From positions 2,240 through 48,949 of the forward strand of contig PFRJ01000094.1 in assembly GCA_002788515.1 (NCBI GenBank): 46,710 nucleotides of DNA. The letters are read 5' to 3'. The notes beneath the pieces are model-generated. The model was not told the origin of the DNA and searched no databases. It saw only the letters and a program-made list of their open reading frames with translations. Shown in pieces: positions 31,363 to 40,349 of this stretch. A program made the translations under genes and the position numbers. The first letter of the stretch is position 1. The number at the start of each line of letters is the position of its first letter. Origin of the DNA: Nitrosopumilales archaeon CG_4_9_14_0_2_um_filter_34_16 (GTDB taxonomy: Archaea; Thermoproteota; Nitrososphaeria; Nitrososphaerales; Nitrosopumilaceae).

Positions 31363-32799
31363 ATGCGTTTTAAGGATAAATTAAATATGATTGATCAAAA
31401 TAATATCAAAAAATTTGAAGTTACTTCTGATGAATTATATGATTTACTCCAAAAGAAAGAATCACTATTGTTGTTTGATTTGAGATTACAAGAAACTTAC
31501 AATGCAGGACACATCAATGGAGCCGTACATGCTGTTTGTGATGTTAGAACTAAAGATACGATAATGCCTAAAATCCCAAAAAATATCAAACTAATTCTCA
31601 TCGATGATGATGGAATCATGTCTGAAGAAACTACAAAGATGATGCGCTCATTTGGATTAGATGCACACTATCTTCAAGGTGGGATGAAAAGTTGGCACAA
31701 AGAAGTAATTGAGGGAAATCCAACTGCTACAATAAAACCTGATGATCTCTGGAAAAAATTACAAAACCCAAAGCTGTTTTTATTGGATGTTAGAGACGCT
31801 GATGAATTTTCTGATTTTAAAATCCCTGGCAGTGTGAATATTTCACTCAAAGATTTGTTCAAACCTGAAAACATATCTAAAATTCCCAAAGACAAGGAAA
31901 TTGTAACAGTTTGTCCGCATGGAAATAGAGCCATGGTTGCAACCTTTGCACTAGCAAGAAATGGAATTAAATCCAACGTTCTTGAGGGAGGTCTTGCAGG
32001 TTGGAGTCAAGTACTTAATGCAGTAAAAGTTGCAGAAAATCCAACAGTAATTCAAGTGGAAAAAGTTGGCAAAGGATGTCTCTCACATATTGTAATTTCT
32101 GGAGATGAGGCAATAGTAATTGATCCACTTTATCCTCCAGAAAAATATCTGGAAATTGCAAAACAAGAGAATGTAAAAATTACTAAAATAATTGACACGC
32201 ATCAACATGCAGATCATGTATCTGCAGCACCAGAATTAGCAAATATGTCTGGATCTTTGGTGTATGAGAGCAATCTTGAGGTGTGGGATAGAACATCTAA
32301 TTTTTTGGATGATGGACAAATAATGACGTTTGGTACATCAAAGATTCGTGTAATTCATACTCCCGGTCATACTCCTGGAAGTCTGTCCTATGTGGTAAAT
32401 GAAAAATATGTTTTCACTGGAGACATTCTGTTCATTGAAAGTATTGGAAGACCTGATCTTAGGGACAATGCCGAAGAATTTGCAGAGCAACTTTATAATT
32501 CACTGCATAGCAAGCTGTTGAATCTTCCTTTAGATACAATAGTTTTTCCAACACATCATGGAATATTTGTAATTCCTGAGAATAGAGTTTATTCGACCAC
32601 AATAGAAAAGGCAAAAAAACATAATGTGTTAACTCTGTCAAAAGAAGAGTTTGTAAAACAAGTAGTCAGTGTTACAGTACCTAGACCCATGAACTATCAA
32701 AAAATAATCCAGATAAACAAAGGATCAATGCCTTTAGTTAAAACTGACATTCCTGATTTGGAATTGGGACCAAACAGATGTAGTATTACTGGGGAGTAA
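31363..32799 (+). CDS. Double-rhodanese/metallo-beta-lactamase fusion protein
   Basis: The 478-residue product has rhodanese 1 (about 18-110; no active-site Cys, the loop reads LILIDDDGI), rhodanese 2 (about 118-215; VCPHGNRA with catalytic Cys) and an MBL domain (about 220-430) with HQHADHVSA, VIHTPGHTPGSL, VFTGDILF and PTHHGI metal-ligand motifs. It resembles persulfide dioxygenase/rhodanese fusions that oxidise or move sulfane sulfur, although the order rhodanese-rhodanese-MBL is less usual. It is probably co-transcribed with the Met-rich gene five bases upstream, which suggests a copper/sulfur or thiol stress role. Confidence 0.8.
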   Translation: MRFKDKLNMIDQNNIKKFEVTSDELYDLLQKKESLLLFDLRLQETYNAGHINGAVHAVCDVRTKDTIMPKIPKNIKLILIDDDGIMSEETTKMMRSFGLDAHYLQGGMKSWHKEVIEGNPTATIKPDDLWKKLQNPKLFLLDVRDADEFSDFKIPGSVNISLKDLFKPENISKIPKDKEIVTVCPHGNRAMVATFALARNGIKSNVLEGGLAGWSQVLNAVKVAENPTVIQVEKVGKGCLSHIVISGDEAIVIDPLYPPEKYLEIAKQENVKITKIIDTHQHADHVSAAPELANMSGSLVYESNLEVWDRTSNFLDDGQIMTFGTSKIRVIHTPGHTPGSLSYVVNEKYVFTGDILFIESIGRPDLRDNAEEFAEQLYNSLHSKLLNLPLDTIVFPTHHGIFVIPENRVYSTTIEKAKKHNVLTLSKEEFVKQVVSVTVPRPMNYQKIIQINKGSMPLVKTDIPDLELGPNRCSITGE

Positions 32800-32976
32800 A
32801 CTCACATACTTGATCTTATGTGCTGAATTCTGCAAGTTTTGCATTGACTGGTGTATTTCTTATCTGTAGTTTTCTTGAAATTATTTAAGAATTAGGTCAA
32901 AAACGAAAATTAGTGGTAGCTTTCAACTTTAACAATCATATGCAATTTAAAAATAGGAATCAATGTTATTTTATTT

Positions 32977-33453
32977 GTGGTTTCAAATGATAAAGCCTTG
33001 ATAATTATTGCAATTGTGGTGGGTGTTGGGGCTCTGGCAGGAATGATAGGCTTAATTGGTCAAGGAAATATCAGACATGTTGAAATTTTCTGGGCTGAAA
33101 AAGTAGAACAAACTGTTGCTTTTGAAGATGTTAATGGAATGGTTCAACTTCGAGGATTGGCAGGTATATCTGGTGAACCAAACCCTCATCTAATAACTAG
33201 AACTTCATTTGCATATGTCTTAACTGTCATCAATAATGGTGACACACATCATAGATTATACATTGAAGGATTGGAAGTTCAAACAGATTTGTTAGAACCT
33301 GGAGCCAGAGACACTATTACAATATATCCTACAAAAGAAGGTCTTTACAAATACTATGATAAGCGACAATATCTTGAACATTTAGGATTTGTAGAAGTAG
33401 TGACTGTAGTTCCCAGTGATGAATTTACAGGAATTTTTCGTGATTTAATTTAA
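32977..33453 (+). CDS. Membrane-anchored cupredoxin-like protein
   Basis: The 158-residue product starts at GTG with one N-terminal anchor (ALIIIAIVVGVGALAGMIG) and an outside domain of beta-strands including SFAYVLTVINNGDTHHRLYI, GLEVQTDLLEPGARDTITI and GLYKYYDKRQYLEHLG. The order is like the cupredoxin fold. The His pairs could bind copper, but the usual C-terminal Cys-x-His-x-Met is not present, so it may be a structural or assembly variant. It is not in a tight operon. Confidence 0.5.
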   Translation: MVSNDKALIIIAIVVGVGALAGMIGLIGQGNIRHVEIFWAEKVEQTVAFEDVNGMVQLRGLAGISGEPNPHLITRTSFAYVLTVINNGDTHHRLYIEGLEVQTDLLEPGARDTITIYPTKEGLYKYYDKRQYLEHLGFVEVVTVVPSDEFTGIFRDLI

Positions 33454-33509
33454 AATCAACGTTGACAATCGCTTAACTTGTTTTTATTAACGGTATTTTT
33501 ATCATTTAC

Positions 33510-34103
33510 ATGAAACAAATTCTTCTTGGAATCACATTACTTTCACTTTTGATAACTGTGTATGATTCTGAGCATGTTTATGCAGAGCATGTTTTCAAAG
33601 ATGTGGAAGCATATGCACAATATCTTGATATTTCTCAATTAGAATCTGAAAAAGTCGCTTTTACTTTTGATGACAAATCCTATGATGTTTACTATGGATA
33701 TCATGGAAGTCTTGATGCTATGGGTTCTGATGATGTTTTTCCAACATTGTCTTCTATGAATGTAAATGAAGAAAGAAAATCTATTGAAATCCTTATGGAT
33801 GATGTTCCTGAAAAAACAGATTTTTGGATACGAATCCCAGAAAATGTACTTTATGCCGAAGGTGAAAAATTCGTAGTTTTAGTTGATGACATAGATACTA
33901 GATATGATCTGATGAAATTTCCAAATGACTATGTACTTGGATTCATTATTGATGAAAAAACAAAAAATATTGAAATAATTGGGACTGAAGTTATTCCTGA
34001 ATTTGGCATGTTTACGATATTGTTGTTGAGTGTTTCGATGATTGGATTGATATTTTTCACGCGAAAATTATCATTTGTAAATAATTGGAGTGGTTCTAAG
34101 TGA
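33510..34103 (+). CDS. Secreted PEFG-CTERM-type protein
   Basis: The 197-residue product has a signal peptide (MKQILLGITLLSLLITVY), an outside domain of about 130 residues, and the end VIPEFG followed by a hydrophobic segment (MFTILLLSVSMIGLIFF) and basic residues. This is the PEFG-CTERM sorting signal found in Thaumarchaeota, thought to be cut by an archaeosortase and to anchor surface proteins. The outside domain has no family I recognise. Its stop overlaps the next gene's GTG start (GTGA). Confidence 0.75.
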   Translation: MKQILLGITLLSLLITVYDSEHVYAEHVFKDVEAYAQYLDISQLESEKVAFTFDDKSYDVYYGYHGSLDAMGSDDVFPTLSSMNVNEERKSIEILMDDVPEKTDFWIRIPENVLYAEGEKFVVLVDDIDTRYDLMKFPNDYVLGFIIDEKTKNIEIIGTEVIPEFGMFTILLLSVSMIGLIFFTRKLSFVNNWSGSK

Positions 34104-34465
34104 TAGACATGTCTTCAAATAACAAGACAAATCAAGAAAAATGTCAATCCATACTAGAATTGCCTGAGATAAGATTTGTGGGATTTTTAGACTATATGGG
34201 GAACCTCATTGTAGGTGATTTCAAACCTGGATTGTCTCCTTTAAAAGATGAATATGAAAGAAAAAAGATGTTTGTAGAGGCAGTTTTGAGAATCCGAACT
34301 AGGCAAGACTTTGATGATAATTTAGGTCCAGTTGAATATGCTGCTGCCAGAAGAAAAAATGTTGTAACCATGACAATTCCGTTTCCGGATAAAATCCTCT
34401 TCATATCTGCAGAACCTGCCGTAGATATTGATATCCTTGCAAGAAAAGTTTTGAGTTTGTTTTAG
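34100..34465 (+). CDS. Roadblock-like (DUF6659-type) small protein
   Basis: The 121-residue product has a helix-strand arrangement with EIRFVGFLDYMGNLIVGDF, KKMFVEAVLRIRTRQDF and KNVVTMTIPFPDKILFISAEP, like the Roadblock/profilin-type small proteins common in Thaumarchaeota. Such proteins may partner small GTPases or sensor kinases. The GTG start (34100) overlaps the preceding stop by four bases; ATG 34109 is an alternative. Confidence 0.5.
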   Translation: MIDMSSNNKTNQEKCQSILELPEIRFVGFLDYMGNLIVGDFKPGLSPLKDEYERKKMFVEAVLRIRTRQDFDDNLGPVEYAAARRKNVVTMTIPFPDKILFISAEPAVDIDILARKVLSLF

Positions 34466-34517
34466 TTGTTGCAAAAATGAACAAAATAATCAATTTTAAA
34501 AAAATTATTGAGAAGTT

Positions 34518-34667
34518 ATGACTGAATACAATTATCTTTCCTCATTAAAGAATAAAGAATTTTTAATTCTAGAAAAACTATGTGATGACTCCCTTTCATT
34601 AGATTCTAAAGAAAAACTCCAAACAGAATTAGAAGAAGTTAGAACAGAAATCAAAAAATTAGGATGA
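34518..34667 (+). CDS. 49-residue helical hypothetical protein
   Basis: The product begins MTEYNYLSSLKNKEFLILEK and has an LQTELEEVRTEIKKL end, predicting two helices with a coiled-coil-like pattern. No family is known. It lies between the Roadblock-like gene and the four-CBS gene. Confidence 0.5.
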   Translation: MTEYNYLSSLKNKEFLILEKLCDDSLSLDSKEKLQTELEEVRTEIKKLG

Positions 34668-34757
34668 TCTCTGAAAAATTCTTCAAATGTTCCGTTGTTC
34701 ATTTTCATTTGTGGTAATTGTCTTGCATTTTTTATATCTAGTTGAGTTGACAAAATT

Positions 34758-35606
34758 ATGAAATGTGCATTAGATTATAAAAATACACCAAGAACAATAA
34801 AATATGAATCCACTATTGCTGATGTCTTAAAAAAAATAATTGATGAAAAAAAGAGTAGGCTTTTAGTAACAGAAAATGGTAAAATCACAGGCATTGTTAC
34901 TGAAAAAGATTTAGGTGTCTTTCTTCTAACCGATAACACTGAAAGAAAACTCGATGAGATTCCATTGTCTACAATTTTCAAAAAAATAATTTCTGTTGAT
35001 GAACATACAAGCATGATCGAATGTGCTGAAACAATGCTGACAAAATCAATTGGTTCATTGGTCATACAATCAGGGAATGAAGTTGTTGGAATCTTAACAA
35101 AAACTGATCTTGTGAGATATTACACAAAAACACACCCTGATGAAAAGATAGTTGGAGAGTACATGTCTCCATACTATGCATGGCAATACTCTGACACTCC
35201 TCTGTACAAAGTGGTTCTAAAAATGATTGATGAAAAGATATCTCGTGTAATACTTCGAAATCATGATGAAGTGCCTGTAGGAATCATTACGTTTCGAGAT
35301 TTATTTGAACTGGCATTAAAGCAAGGAAACTATGAAGATGTTCTTGACAATACTGATCCTGTAATATCTGTGATATTTCCTAGAAAAGGATTCATTTCTG
35401 AATCTGGGTTTGGTGGCAGTGTAAAGGTTGATGATGTCATGAGTAAAGATATTGTTTCTGTAAATTATGATGATGATTTGGCAAAAACAGGAAAATTGTT
35501 TTTAGATAAAAACATCAATGGTGCAGGAGTTTTATCTAGACATGGTAATGTCGTTGGAATAATCAGCAAGACGGACATTGTAAAAGCTGTAGCGTTTTTA
35601 AAATAA
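34758..35606 (+). CDS. Four-CBS-domain protein
   Basis: The 282-residue protein has four CBS repeats: about 14-65 (GIVTEKDLGVFL), 80-125 (GILTKTDLVRYY), 132-185 (GIITFRDLFELA) and 222-282 (GIISKTDIVKAVA). The order and length parallel the protein at 15549-16403. It is likely a nucleotide sensor acting on a partner. It is followed by a small membrane protein and a USP, repeating the CBS/USP association seen at 13-19 kb. Confidence 0.88.
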   Translation: MKCALDYKNTPRTIKYESTIADVLKKIIDEKKSRLLVTENGKITGIVTEKDLGVFLLTDNTERKLDEIPLSTIFKKIISVDEHTSMIECAETMLTKSIGSLVIQSGNEVVGILTKTDLVRYYTKTHPDEKIVGEYMSPYYAWQYSDTPLYKVVLKMIDEKISRVILRNHDEVPVGIITFRDLFELALKQGNYEDVLDNTDPVISVIFPRKGFISESGFGGSVKVDDVMSKDIVSVNYDDDLAKTGKLFLDKNINGAGVLSRHGNVVGIISKTDIVKAVAFLK

Positions 35607-35624
35607 AACAATAGTAGAATAAAA

Positions 35625-35828
35625 TTGAAAGATAATATTTTCACCAAACGTACCATTCTTCTATTACTTACTGGCATTGGATTAGTTTTGTTTTGGAGAG
35701 GTATATGGGAAGTCTCAGCAAAATTCTTCTCTGAAGATCTGAGTTTGATTGCAGGGTTGAGTATTTTGATTTTTGTTGCAATATATGAGAGACGGCAGAT
35801 TTTCCTCTTTTTTGGAAGTGGACATTGA
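35625..35828 (+). CDS. Small two-helix membrane protein (TTG start)
   Basis: The 67-residue product has two hydrophobic segments (ILLLLTGIGLVLFWRGIW and SLIAGLSILIFVAIY) joined by a short SAKFFSEDL loop, with basic residues at both ends. Only TTG 35625 gives an in-frame start after the CBS stop at 35606. Gene order suggests co-transcription with the four-CBS protein, for which it may be a membrane partner. Confidence 0.5.
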   Translation: MKDNIFTKRTILLLLTGIGLVLFWRGIWEVSAKFFSEDLSLIAGLSILIFVAIYERRQIFLFFGSGH

Positions 35829-35868
35829 TTTAGTCATTAAGAATAGTCACTTATTTTAAATAATCTGG

Positions 35869-36339
35869 ATGTGTTTTCATTATGTGTATAATACAATTCT
35901 TGTCCCTCATGCAGGAACTGTGGCAGGAGATGAGGCATTAAAGCACGCAATTTACGCTGCAAGAGATTCTTCCAAACTAATTATTTTACATATTGTAGAA
36001 GCAATACAATATCCACCATCGTTTTCTTCATCTGAACGAGAAAATATGTTAAAATCTATTGATGACGCAAATGAGGAAATTAAAAAAGACATGGAGGAAA
36101 AAATGAAAAAATATGCTCAACAGTATACAAAAAATAACATTGAATCTAAAGTGGTTGTTGGAGATGCAGCTGAAATTATTTTAGATGTGGTGGAAAAAGA
36201 AAAAGTAGATCTGATTGTAATTGCAAAACGAAGAAAACTCAAAGGTGTCAAAAAACTACTTTCTTTAGGTAGCGTTTCAAGAAAGATTGTGGAAAATACA
36301 TCTTGCCCTGTGCTGTTAATTGATGCTGAACAGAAATGA
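35869..36339 (+). CDS. Universal stress protein (UspA fold)
   Basis: The 156-residue protein has YNTILVPHAGTVAGDEALKH at the start and AKRRKLKGVKKLLSLGSVSR near residue 122. The ATP motif glycines are partly replaced (RRKLKG in place of GxRGxxG), so nucleotide binding may be weak. The middle has a charged helix with DANEEIKKDMEEKMKKYAQ. It follows the small membrane protein by 40 bases. Confidence 0.85.
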   Translation: MCFHYVYNTILVPHAGTVAGDEALKHAIYAARDSSKLIILHIVEAIQYPPSFSSSERENMLKSIDDANEEIKKDMEEKMKKYAQQYTKNNIESKVVVGDAAEIILDVVEKEKVDLIVIAKRRKLKGVKKLLSLGSVSRKIVENTSCPVLLIDAEQK

Positions 36340-36410
36340 GTATGATATTTGAACTAGGCTTTTCAAATAATATATCTTGCGTTTTAATGAAAACTTATTC
36401 GTGATTTACA

Positions 36411-36731
36411 TCAATCATTTTTCTGAAATACTCTGTATTCACCAATAATTGAATTACATTTGTGACAAGTGTATTGACCTCTCTCTATCAAAGTCAACCC
36501 ATCTGCAACTGCTTCGTTTGGTTGCTCTTCGATTTGAATTTGAGTAGGACCCTCAAACTCAGAGTTACACTGTTTACAAAAATATTTTAGCATTTTTGTA
36601 GTATCTAGTTTTTCAAGTGATGATAAAAAATGCTTATCCATATTTGGAACAAGTTTTGATTTGGCTACTTGCTCGTCATTTAGCTCTGCGTTAACCCATC
36701 CTCCTGACCCTGCTAGTTGAATCTCTGTCAT
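36411..36731 (-). CDS. 106-residue zinc-ribbon hypothetical protein
   Basis: The product has an N-terminal region (SGGWVNAELNDEQVAKSK), CKQC near residue 52 and CHKC near residue 89, spaced 37 residues apart. This gives a four-Cys zinc ribbon with a long insert of acidic residues (IEEQPNEAVADG). There is no family name, and no operon partner. Confidence 0.6.
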   Translation of the reverse strand: MTEIQLAGSGGWVNAELNDEQVAKSKLVPNMDKHFLSSLEKLDTTKMLKYFCKQCNSEFEGPTQIQIEEQPNEAVADGLTLIERGQYTCHKCNSIIGEYRVFQKND

Positions 36732-37192
36732 TCATTTTGGTGTCTTATTTGGTACTAAAATACTGTTTGATGATTAAATCTCAAAAGTCTGTTTATTTCC
36801 ACCACGGAAAAAAAGTCAGTCTCCTTCACTATGGAGACTCTTGAAATGCATTAACTAGTTTATGTGAGCATTGGGCTCTTCCAGCTAACACCGCGAGATG
36901 TCTCTGACTCAATGAATATACTAAGACTATGTTTTTGTTAAAAAACCTGAGCCAAAAATAATTACTTTTAGGTTAAATTTCTAAACGTCCGATCAGATTA
37001 TTTTTTATTGTTTTAAAATGAATTTGATTTTAAAACAAGAAAAAGCTTCATAATTCGGCAATATTCGTCATTTTTGAGGAAATCAGAGAGAACCCGTTGG
37101 AATAATCATCAGCACAAGTCTTCAATAGTTCAAGTAAATAACACTTTGAATTTAACCAGTAGATTCTTATCTAAAAATTTTAGAAAAAATTC
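36732..37192. other. 461-base non-coding region containing an RNA candidate
   Basis: No convincing coding frame is found; the 60-residue frame around 37074 looks like a shadow. The left part holds the GC-richer foldable segment (36814-36909). The hairpin GTTTTT/AAAAAC (near 36931-36946) follows it. The right part is AT-rich and holds the promoter of the tRNA methyltransferase gene. Confidence 0.5.
36814..36909. ncRNA. Structured RNA candidate with multi-helix fold (strand unclear)
   Basis: The ends pair as AGTCAG (36814-36819) with CTGACT (36904-36909). Inside are GTCTCC/GGAGAC (36819-36824 with 36833-36838, eight-base loop), AATGC/GCATT (36845-36849 with 36868-36872) and a weaker GCT/AGC (36875-36877 with 36883-36885). 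The outer and first inner helices could stack, giving a three-to-four-way junction. The segment is clearly richer in G+C than its flanks, typical of structured RNA in AT-rich archaea. It does not match the features I know of SRP RNA or RNase P RNA. Confidence 0.5.
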
Positions 37193-38080
37193 ATGGCCAA
37201 GATTAAACAACACTCCCCTGTCTTATTCTTTTATAATAATTCAAAAAAATGGCTAACAAAAATCTCAAAAAAAGAATCTTTTCACACTCATCTTGGTGTA
37301 ATAAAACACTCTGATGCTATTGGCAAGGAGTATGGTTCTAAATTAGTTACAAACAAGGACAAGTATGTCTATCTTCTTGAACCAACAATGTATGACTATG
37401 TGATGAAAATACAACATGGCACACAAATTGTGTATCCTAAAGACATTGGTTACATCATTACAAGAGCTGGAATTGGTGATGGACAAAAAATTTTAGAAAT
37501 TGGAACTGGTAGTGGCTCATTGACTTCTTTTATTGCAAGCATTGTAAAACCACGTGGCCATGTTTACACTTTTGATGTTGATGAAAATTTTATGAAAATC
37601 GCTGAAAAGAATATACGAAAAGCTGGCGTTTCAAAATATGTTACACAGCATAATTTGGATTTAAAGACTGCAAAAAAAATGCCTCTAGAAGATATGGATG
37701 TTGCATTAATTGATTTAGGAGATCCATGGGTTGTAATTCCGCAAGTACGACAAATGCTAAAAGGTAGCGGATGTGTGTTTGCTATCTGTCCTACAATGAA
37801 CCAATTAGAGAAGTTGACTATGGCCTTAGTTGAAAACGAGTTTACTGATATTGAATCTACTGAACACATTATCCGAACCATAGAAGCTAGAGAAGGAAAA
37901 ACTAGACATTCTTTCATGGGAATAGGACACACAACGTATCTGTGTTTTGCAAGAAAAGCATTTTTCGATAGAGAATCAAGACAATCATCAGAAGAGCCAA
38001 CTGTTTCTGAATCCGATAAGAAAGTATCTAAGGTAAAAAAAGCAATAACTATCAAAAAATCCAGCAAAAAAACCTCCTAG
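37193..38080 (+). CDS. trmI: tRNA (adenine-58-N1)-methyltransferase TrmI-like
   Basis: The 295-residue product has a small N-terminal domain, then LEPTMYDYVMKIQHGTQIVYPKD in parts, KDIGYIITRAGIGDGQKILE near residue 85 and the SAM loop LEIGTGSGSLTSFI near 102, and ends with TTYLCFARK. TrmI methylates A57/A58 in tRNA as a tetramer. The C-terminus has an extra 35-residue Lys/Ser-rich tail (KKVSKVKKAITIKKSSKK), beyond the usual length and probably for RNA binding. It is 47 bases upstream of nnrD on the same strand. Confidence 0.9.
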   Translation: MAKIKQHSPVLFFYNNSKKWLTKISKKESFHTHLGVIKHSDAIGKEYGSKLVTNKDKYVYLLEPTMYDYVMKIQHGTQIVYPKDIGYIITRAGIGDGQKILEIGTGSGSLTSFIASIVKPRGHVYTFDVDENFMKIAEKNIRKAGVSKYVTQHNLDLKTAKKMPLEDMDVALIDLGDPWVVIPQVRQMLKGSGCVFAICPTMNQLEKLTMALVENEFTDIESTEHIIRTIEAREGKTRHSFMGIGHTTYLCFARKAFFDRESRQSSEEPTVSESDKKVSKVKKAITIKKSSKKTS

Positions 38081-38127
38081 ACATCATCAAAACAAGATTT
38101 ATTCATCTAATTTTTAGAGTAATATGC

Positions 38128-38991
38128 ATGGTAAGAAAAAACCTAACCTTATCTATTGTTAAAAAATTCATTCCTACACGTAAAGCCAAATCTCGCAAAG
38201 GAGATAATGGTGTTGTTTTAGTTGTTGGCGGAAGCTACATTTACCATGGAGCCCCAATACTGTCTTCCATTGCTGCATTGAAGTGCGGTACTGATCTAGT
38301 CTACACGTCTGTTCCAAAAATCAACGTTACTCCAACACGTGCTATTTCTCCAAATTTGATAGTGATACCTTTAGTTGATCAAAAATTAACTTTGGGTGCT
38401 GTGAATAAACTACTTGGTGCTCTTCCGCGTAATTTACAATCTGCAACAATTGGAATGGGTCTTGCAATACAAGAAAAAAACTCTCTGCTACATTTTGTAA
38501 AATCTTTACTTGATAGGGATGTGAGGCTGTCTCTGGATGCAAGTGCATTAATTCCTGACGTCCTTCCTCTCTTAGCAAACAAAAATGTGGTAGTAACTCC
38601 ACACGCTGGAGAATTTAAGAGATTATTTGGAGAATCCCCTTCAAATTCAAAAAACGAACGAATCAAGATTGTAGAAAATAAAGCAAAAGAATTTGGAATA
38701 ACTGTTTTACTAAAAGGTGCAATGGATGTGATTTCTAATGGTTCTGCCACATATCTTTATGAGAAAACAATTCCAGCAATGACTGTTGGTGGAACTGGAG
38801 ACGTTCTATCTGGTTTAGTTGCAGGTTTGTTATCCAAGAACAGAAATGCTTTGGAATCTGCTGCTGCTGCAACATTTATCAATGGCTTGGCAGGTAAGGC
38901 TGCACAAAAAAAATTAGGATTACACATGACTTCCATGGATCTTTTAAATGAAATTCCTAGCGCTATGAAACCATTTGATAAAATTGTGTGA
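38128..38991 (+). CDS. nnrD: ADP-dependent NAD(P)H-hydrate dehydratase
   Basis: The 287-residue product belongs to the ribokinase-like NnrD fold: DNGVVLVVGGSYIYHGAPIL near residue 26, NKNVVVTPHAGEFKRLF near 152 and the ADP-binding GGTGDVLSGLVAGL near 220. It dehydrates S-NADHX using ADP to repair damaged NAD(P)H. Only the dehydratase half is present; the epimerase part of fused Nnr proteins is missing here and may be encoded elsewhere. It overlaps the M20 peptidase gene start. Confidence 0.92.
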   Translation: MVRKNLTLSIVKKFIPTRKAKSRKGDNGVVLVVGGSYIYHGAPILSSIAALKCGTDLVYTSVPKINVTPTRAISPNLIVIPLVDQKLTLGAVNKLLGALPRNLQSATIGMGLAIQEKNSLLHFVKSLLDRDVRLSLDASALIPDVLPLLANKNVVVTPHAGEFKRLFGESPSNSKNERIKIVENKAKEFGITVLLKGAMDVISNGSATYLYEKTIPAMTVGGTGDVLSGLVAGLLSKNRNALESAAAATFINGLAGKAAQKKLGLHMTSMDLLNEIPSAMKPFDKIV

Positions 38992-40349
38992 TGGATATGA
39001 ATCACATAAAGTACATTGATGGGAATATGAGTGGTCTTATATCCGATCTCCAATTATTAATTCGCCAACCAAGTGTTTCTGCAAAAAATGAAGGCATTGA
39101 GGAATGTGCAAAATTAGTTTCAAAACTATTACAGAAATCTGGAATAAAATCCGAAGTTTTACAATTAAAGAAAAATGTCGCACCCATTGTTTATGGAGAA
39201 ATAAAATCAAAGAAAAATCCATCAAAAACTTTGATGTTTTACAATCATTATGATGTGCAGCCTGCCGAGCCTTTTGATTTGTGGGATGATCCCCCATTTA
39301 GTGGCATTAGAAAGGGAAACAAGATTTTTGGACGTGGTTCATCTGATGACAAAGGCGAATTAATCACACGAATCAAGGCTGTTGAGGCGTGTCTTAAGAC
39401 AACTGGCGATGTGCCATGTAACATCAAATTTGTAATTGAAGGTGAAGAAGAAACTGGCAGTGCTCATATTGAAGACTATTTGAAAAAATACAAAAAGAAA
39501 TTTTCTTGCGATGGGGTCATATGGGAATTTGGATACGTTGACTCTAAAAACAGACCTATCATTGGTCTAGGGATGAAAGGATTACTGTTTGTCGAATTAT
39601 CCGTTAAAGAGTCCATTAGAGACGCGCATTCCAGCTTGGCTGTACTGATAAAAAACCCTGCATGGAGACTAATTGATGCAATTAAAACTCTGAGAGATCC
39701 TGATGGGAAAATTCTCATAAAAGATTGGTACAAAGAGGTCACTCCTTTATCAAAAAATGATCTAGAAATAATTCAAAAAGAACCATTTGATGAAACTGTG
39801 TTCAAAAAAGAATTTGGAATCAAATCTTTTGTAGGTGATAAAACAGGGATGGATGCAAAAAAAGCCCTAGTTGGAGACGCCACTTGTAATATTGCAGGAT
39901 TTGTTTCTGGATACACAGGTGACGGGGCAAAAACCGTTCTTCCTGGTGAGGCATTGGTAAAGATTGATTTCAGATTGGTTCCAAAAATGGATCCAAAAAA
40001 ACAGGCATTGCGATTAAAGACACATCTAAAATCAAAAGGCTTCTCTGATGTCCACATCAAGGTTTTTCATGGTGAGGCAGCTGCTCGAACTAATTCTTCG
40101 GATCCTTTTGTATCTCATGTAAAAAATGCCGCAGACAAATCTTTTGGAAAATCAATTCTAAATGTTTCAAATGCTGGAACTGGCCCTATGTATCCATTTG
40201 TTGAAATTCTAAAAGCTCCATGTATCTCTATTGGGAGCACATACATGTTTTCTCGAATTCATTCTCCAAATGAGTTTGCCCGAATTGACTTGTTAAAGAA
40301 AACAACAAAGTGCATGTGTCTGATTATGGATAATTTTGGAATTTCTTAG
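38991..40349 (+). CDS. M20-family zinc metallopeptidase (ArgE/DapE/CPG2-like)
   Basis: The protein of about 452 residues has the M20 metal-ligand segments: YNHYDVQPAEP (His/Asp near 85-88), SSDDKGELITR (Asp near 119), EGEEETGSAH (Glu-Glu near 153), and ends with the conserved HSPNEFARID (His near 425). It hydrolyses peptides or N-acyl amino acids with two zinc ions. ATG 38991 (or GTG 38988) overlaps the nnrD stop, so it is co-transcribed with nnrD. Its end overlaps the convergent DoxX gene stop. Confidence 0.9.
   Translation: MDMNHIKYIDGNMSGLISDLQLLIRQPSVSAKNEGIEECAKLVSKLLQKSGIKSEVLQLKKNVAPIVYGEIKSKKNPSKTLMFYNHYDVQPAEPFDLWDDPPFSGIRKGNKIFGRGSSDDKGELITRIKAVEACLKTTGDVPCNIKFVIEGEEETGSAHIEDYLKKYKKKFSCDGVIWEFGYVDSKNRPIIGLGMKGLLFVELSVKESIRDAHSSLAVLIKNPAWRLIDAIKTLRDPDGKILIKDWYKEVTPLSKNDLEIIQKEPFDETVFKKEFGIKSFVGDKTGMDAKKALVGDATCNIAGFVSGYTGDGAKTVLPGEALVKIDFRLVPKMDPKKQALRLKTHLKSKGFSDVHIKVFHGEAAARTNSSDPFVSHVKNAADKSFGKSILNVSNAGTGPMYPFVEILKAPCISIGSTYMFSRIHSPNEFARIDLLKKTTKCMCLIMDNFGIS

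Noticed and set aside
37075..37100. GAGGAAA string resembling the RNase P RNA conserved region
   Set aside because: The other conserved RNase P elements and helices are not found around it.
37074..37256. 60-residue plus-strand frame before trmI
   Set aside because: It overlaps the TrmI start in another frame and has low-complexity, unstructured composition.
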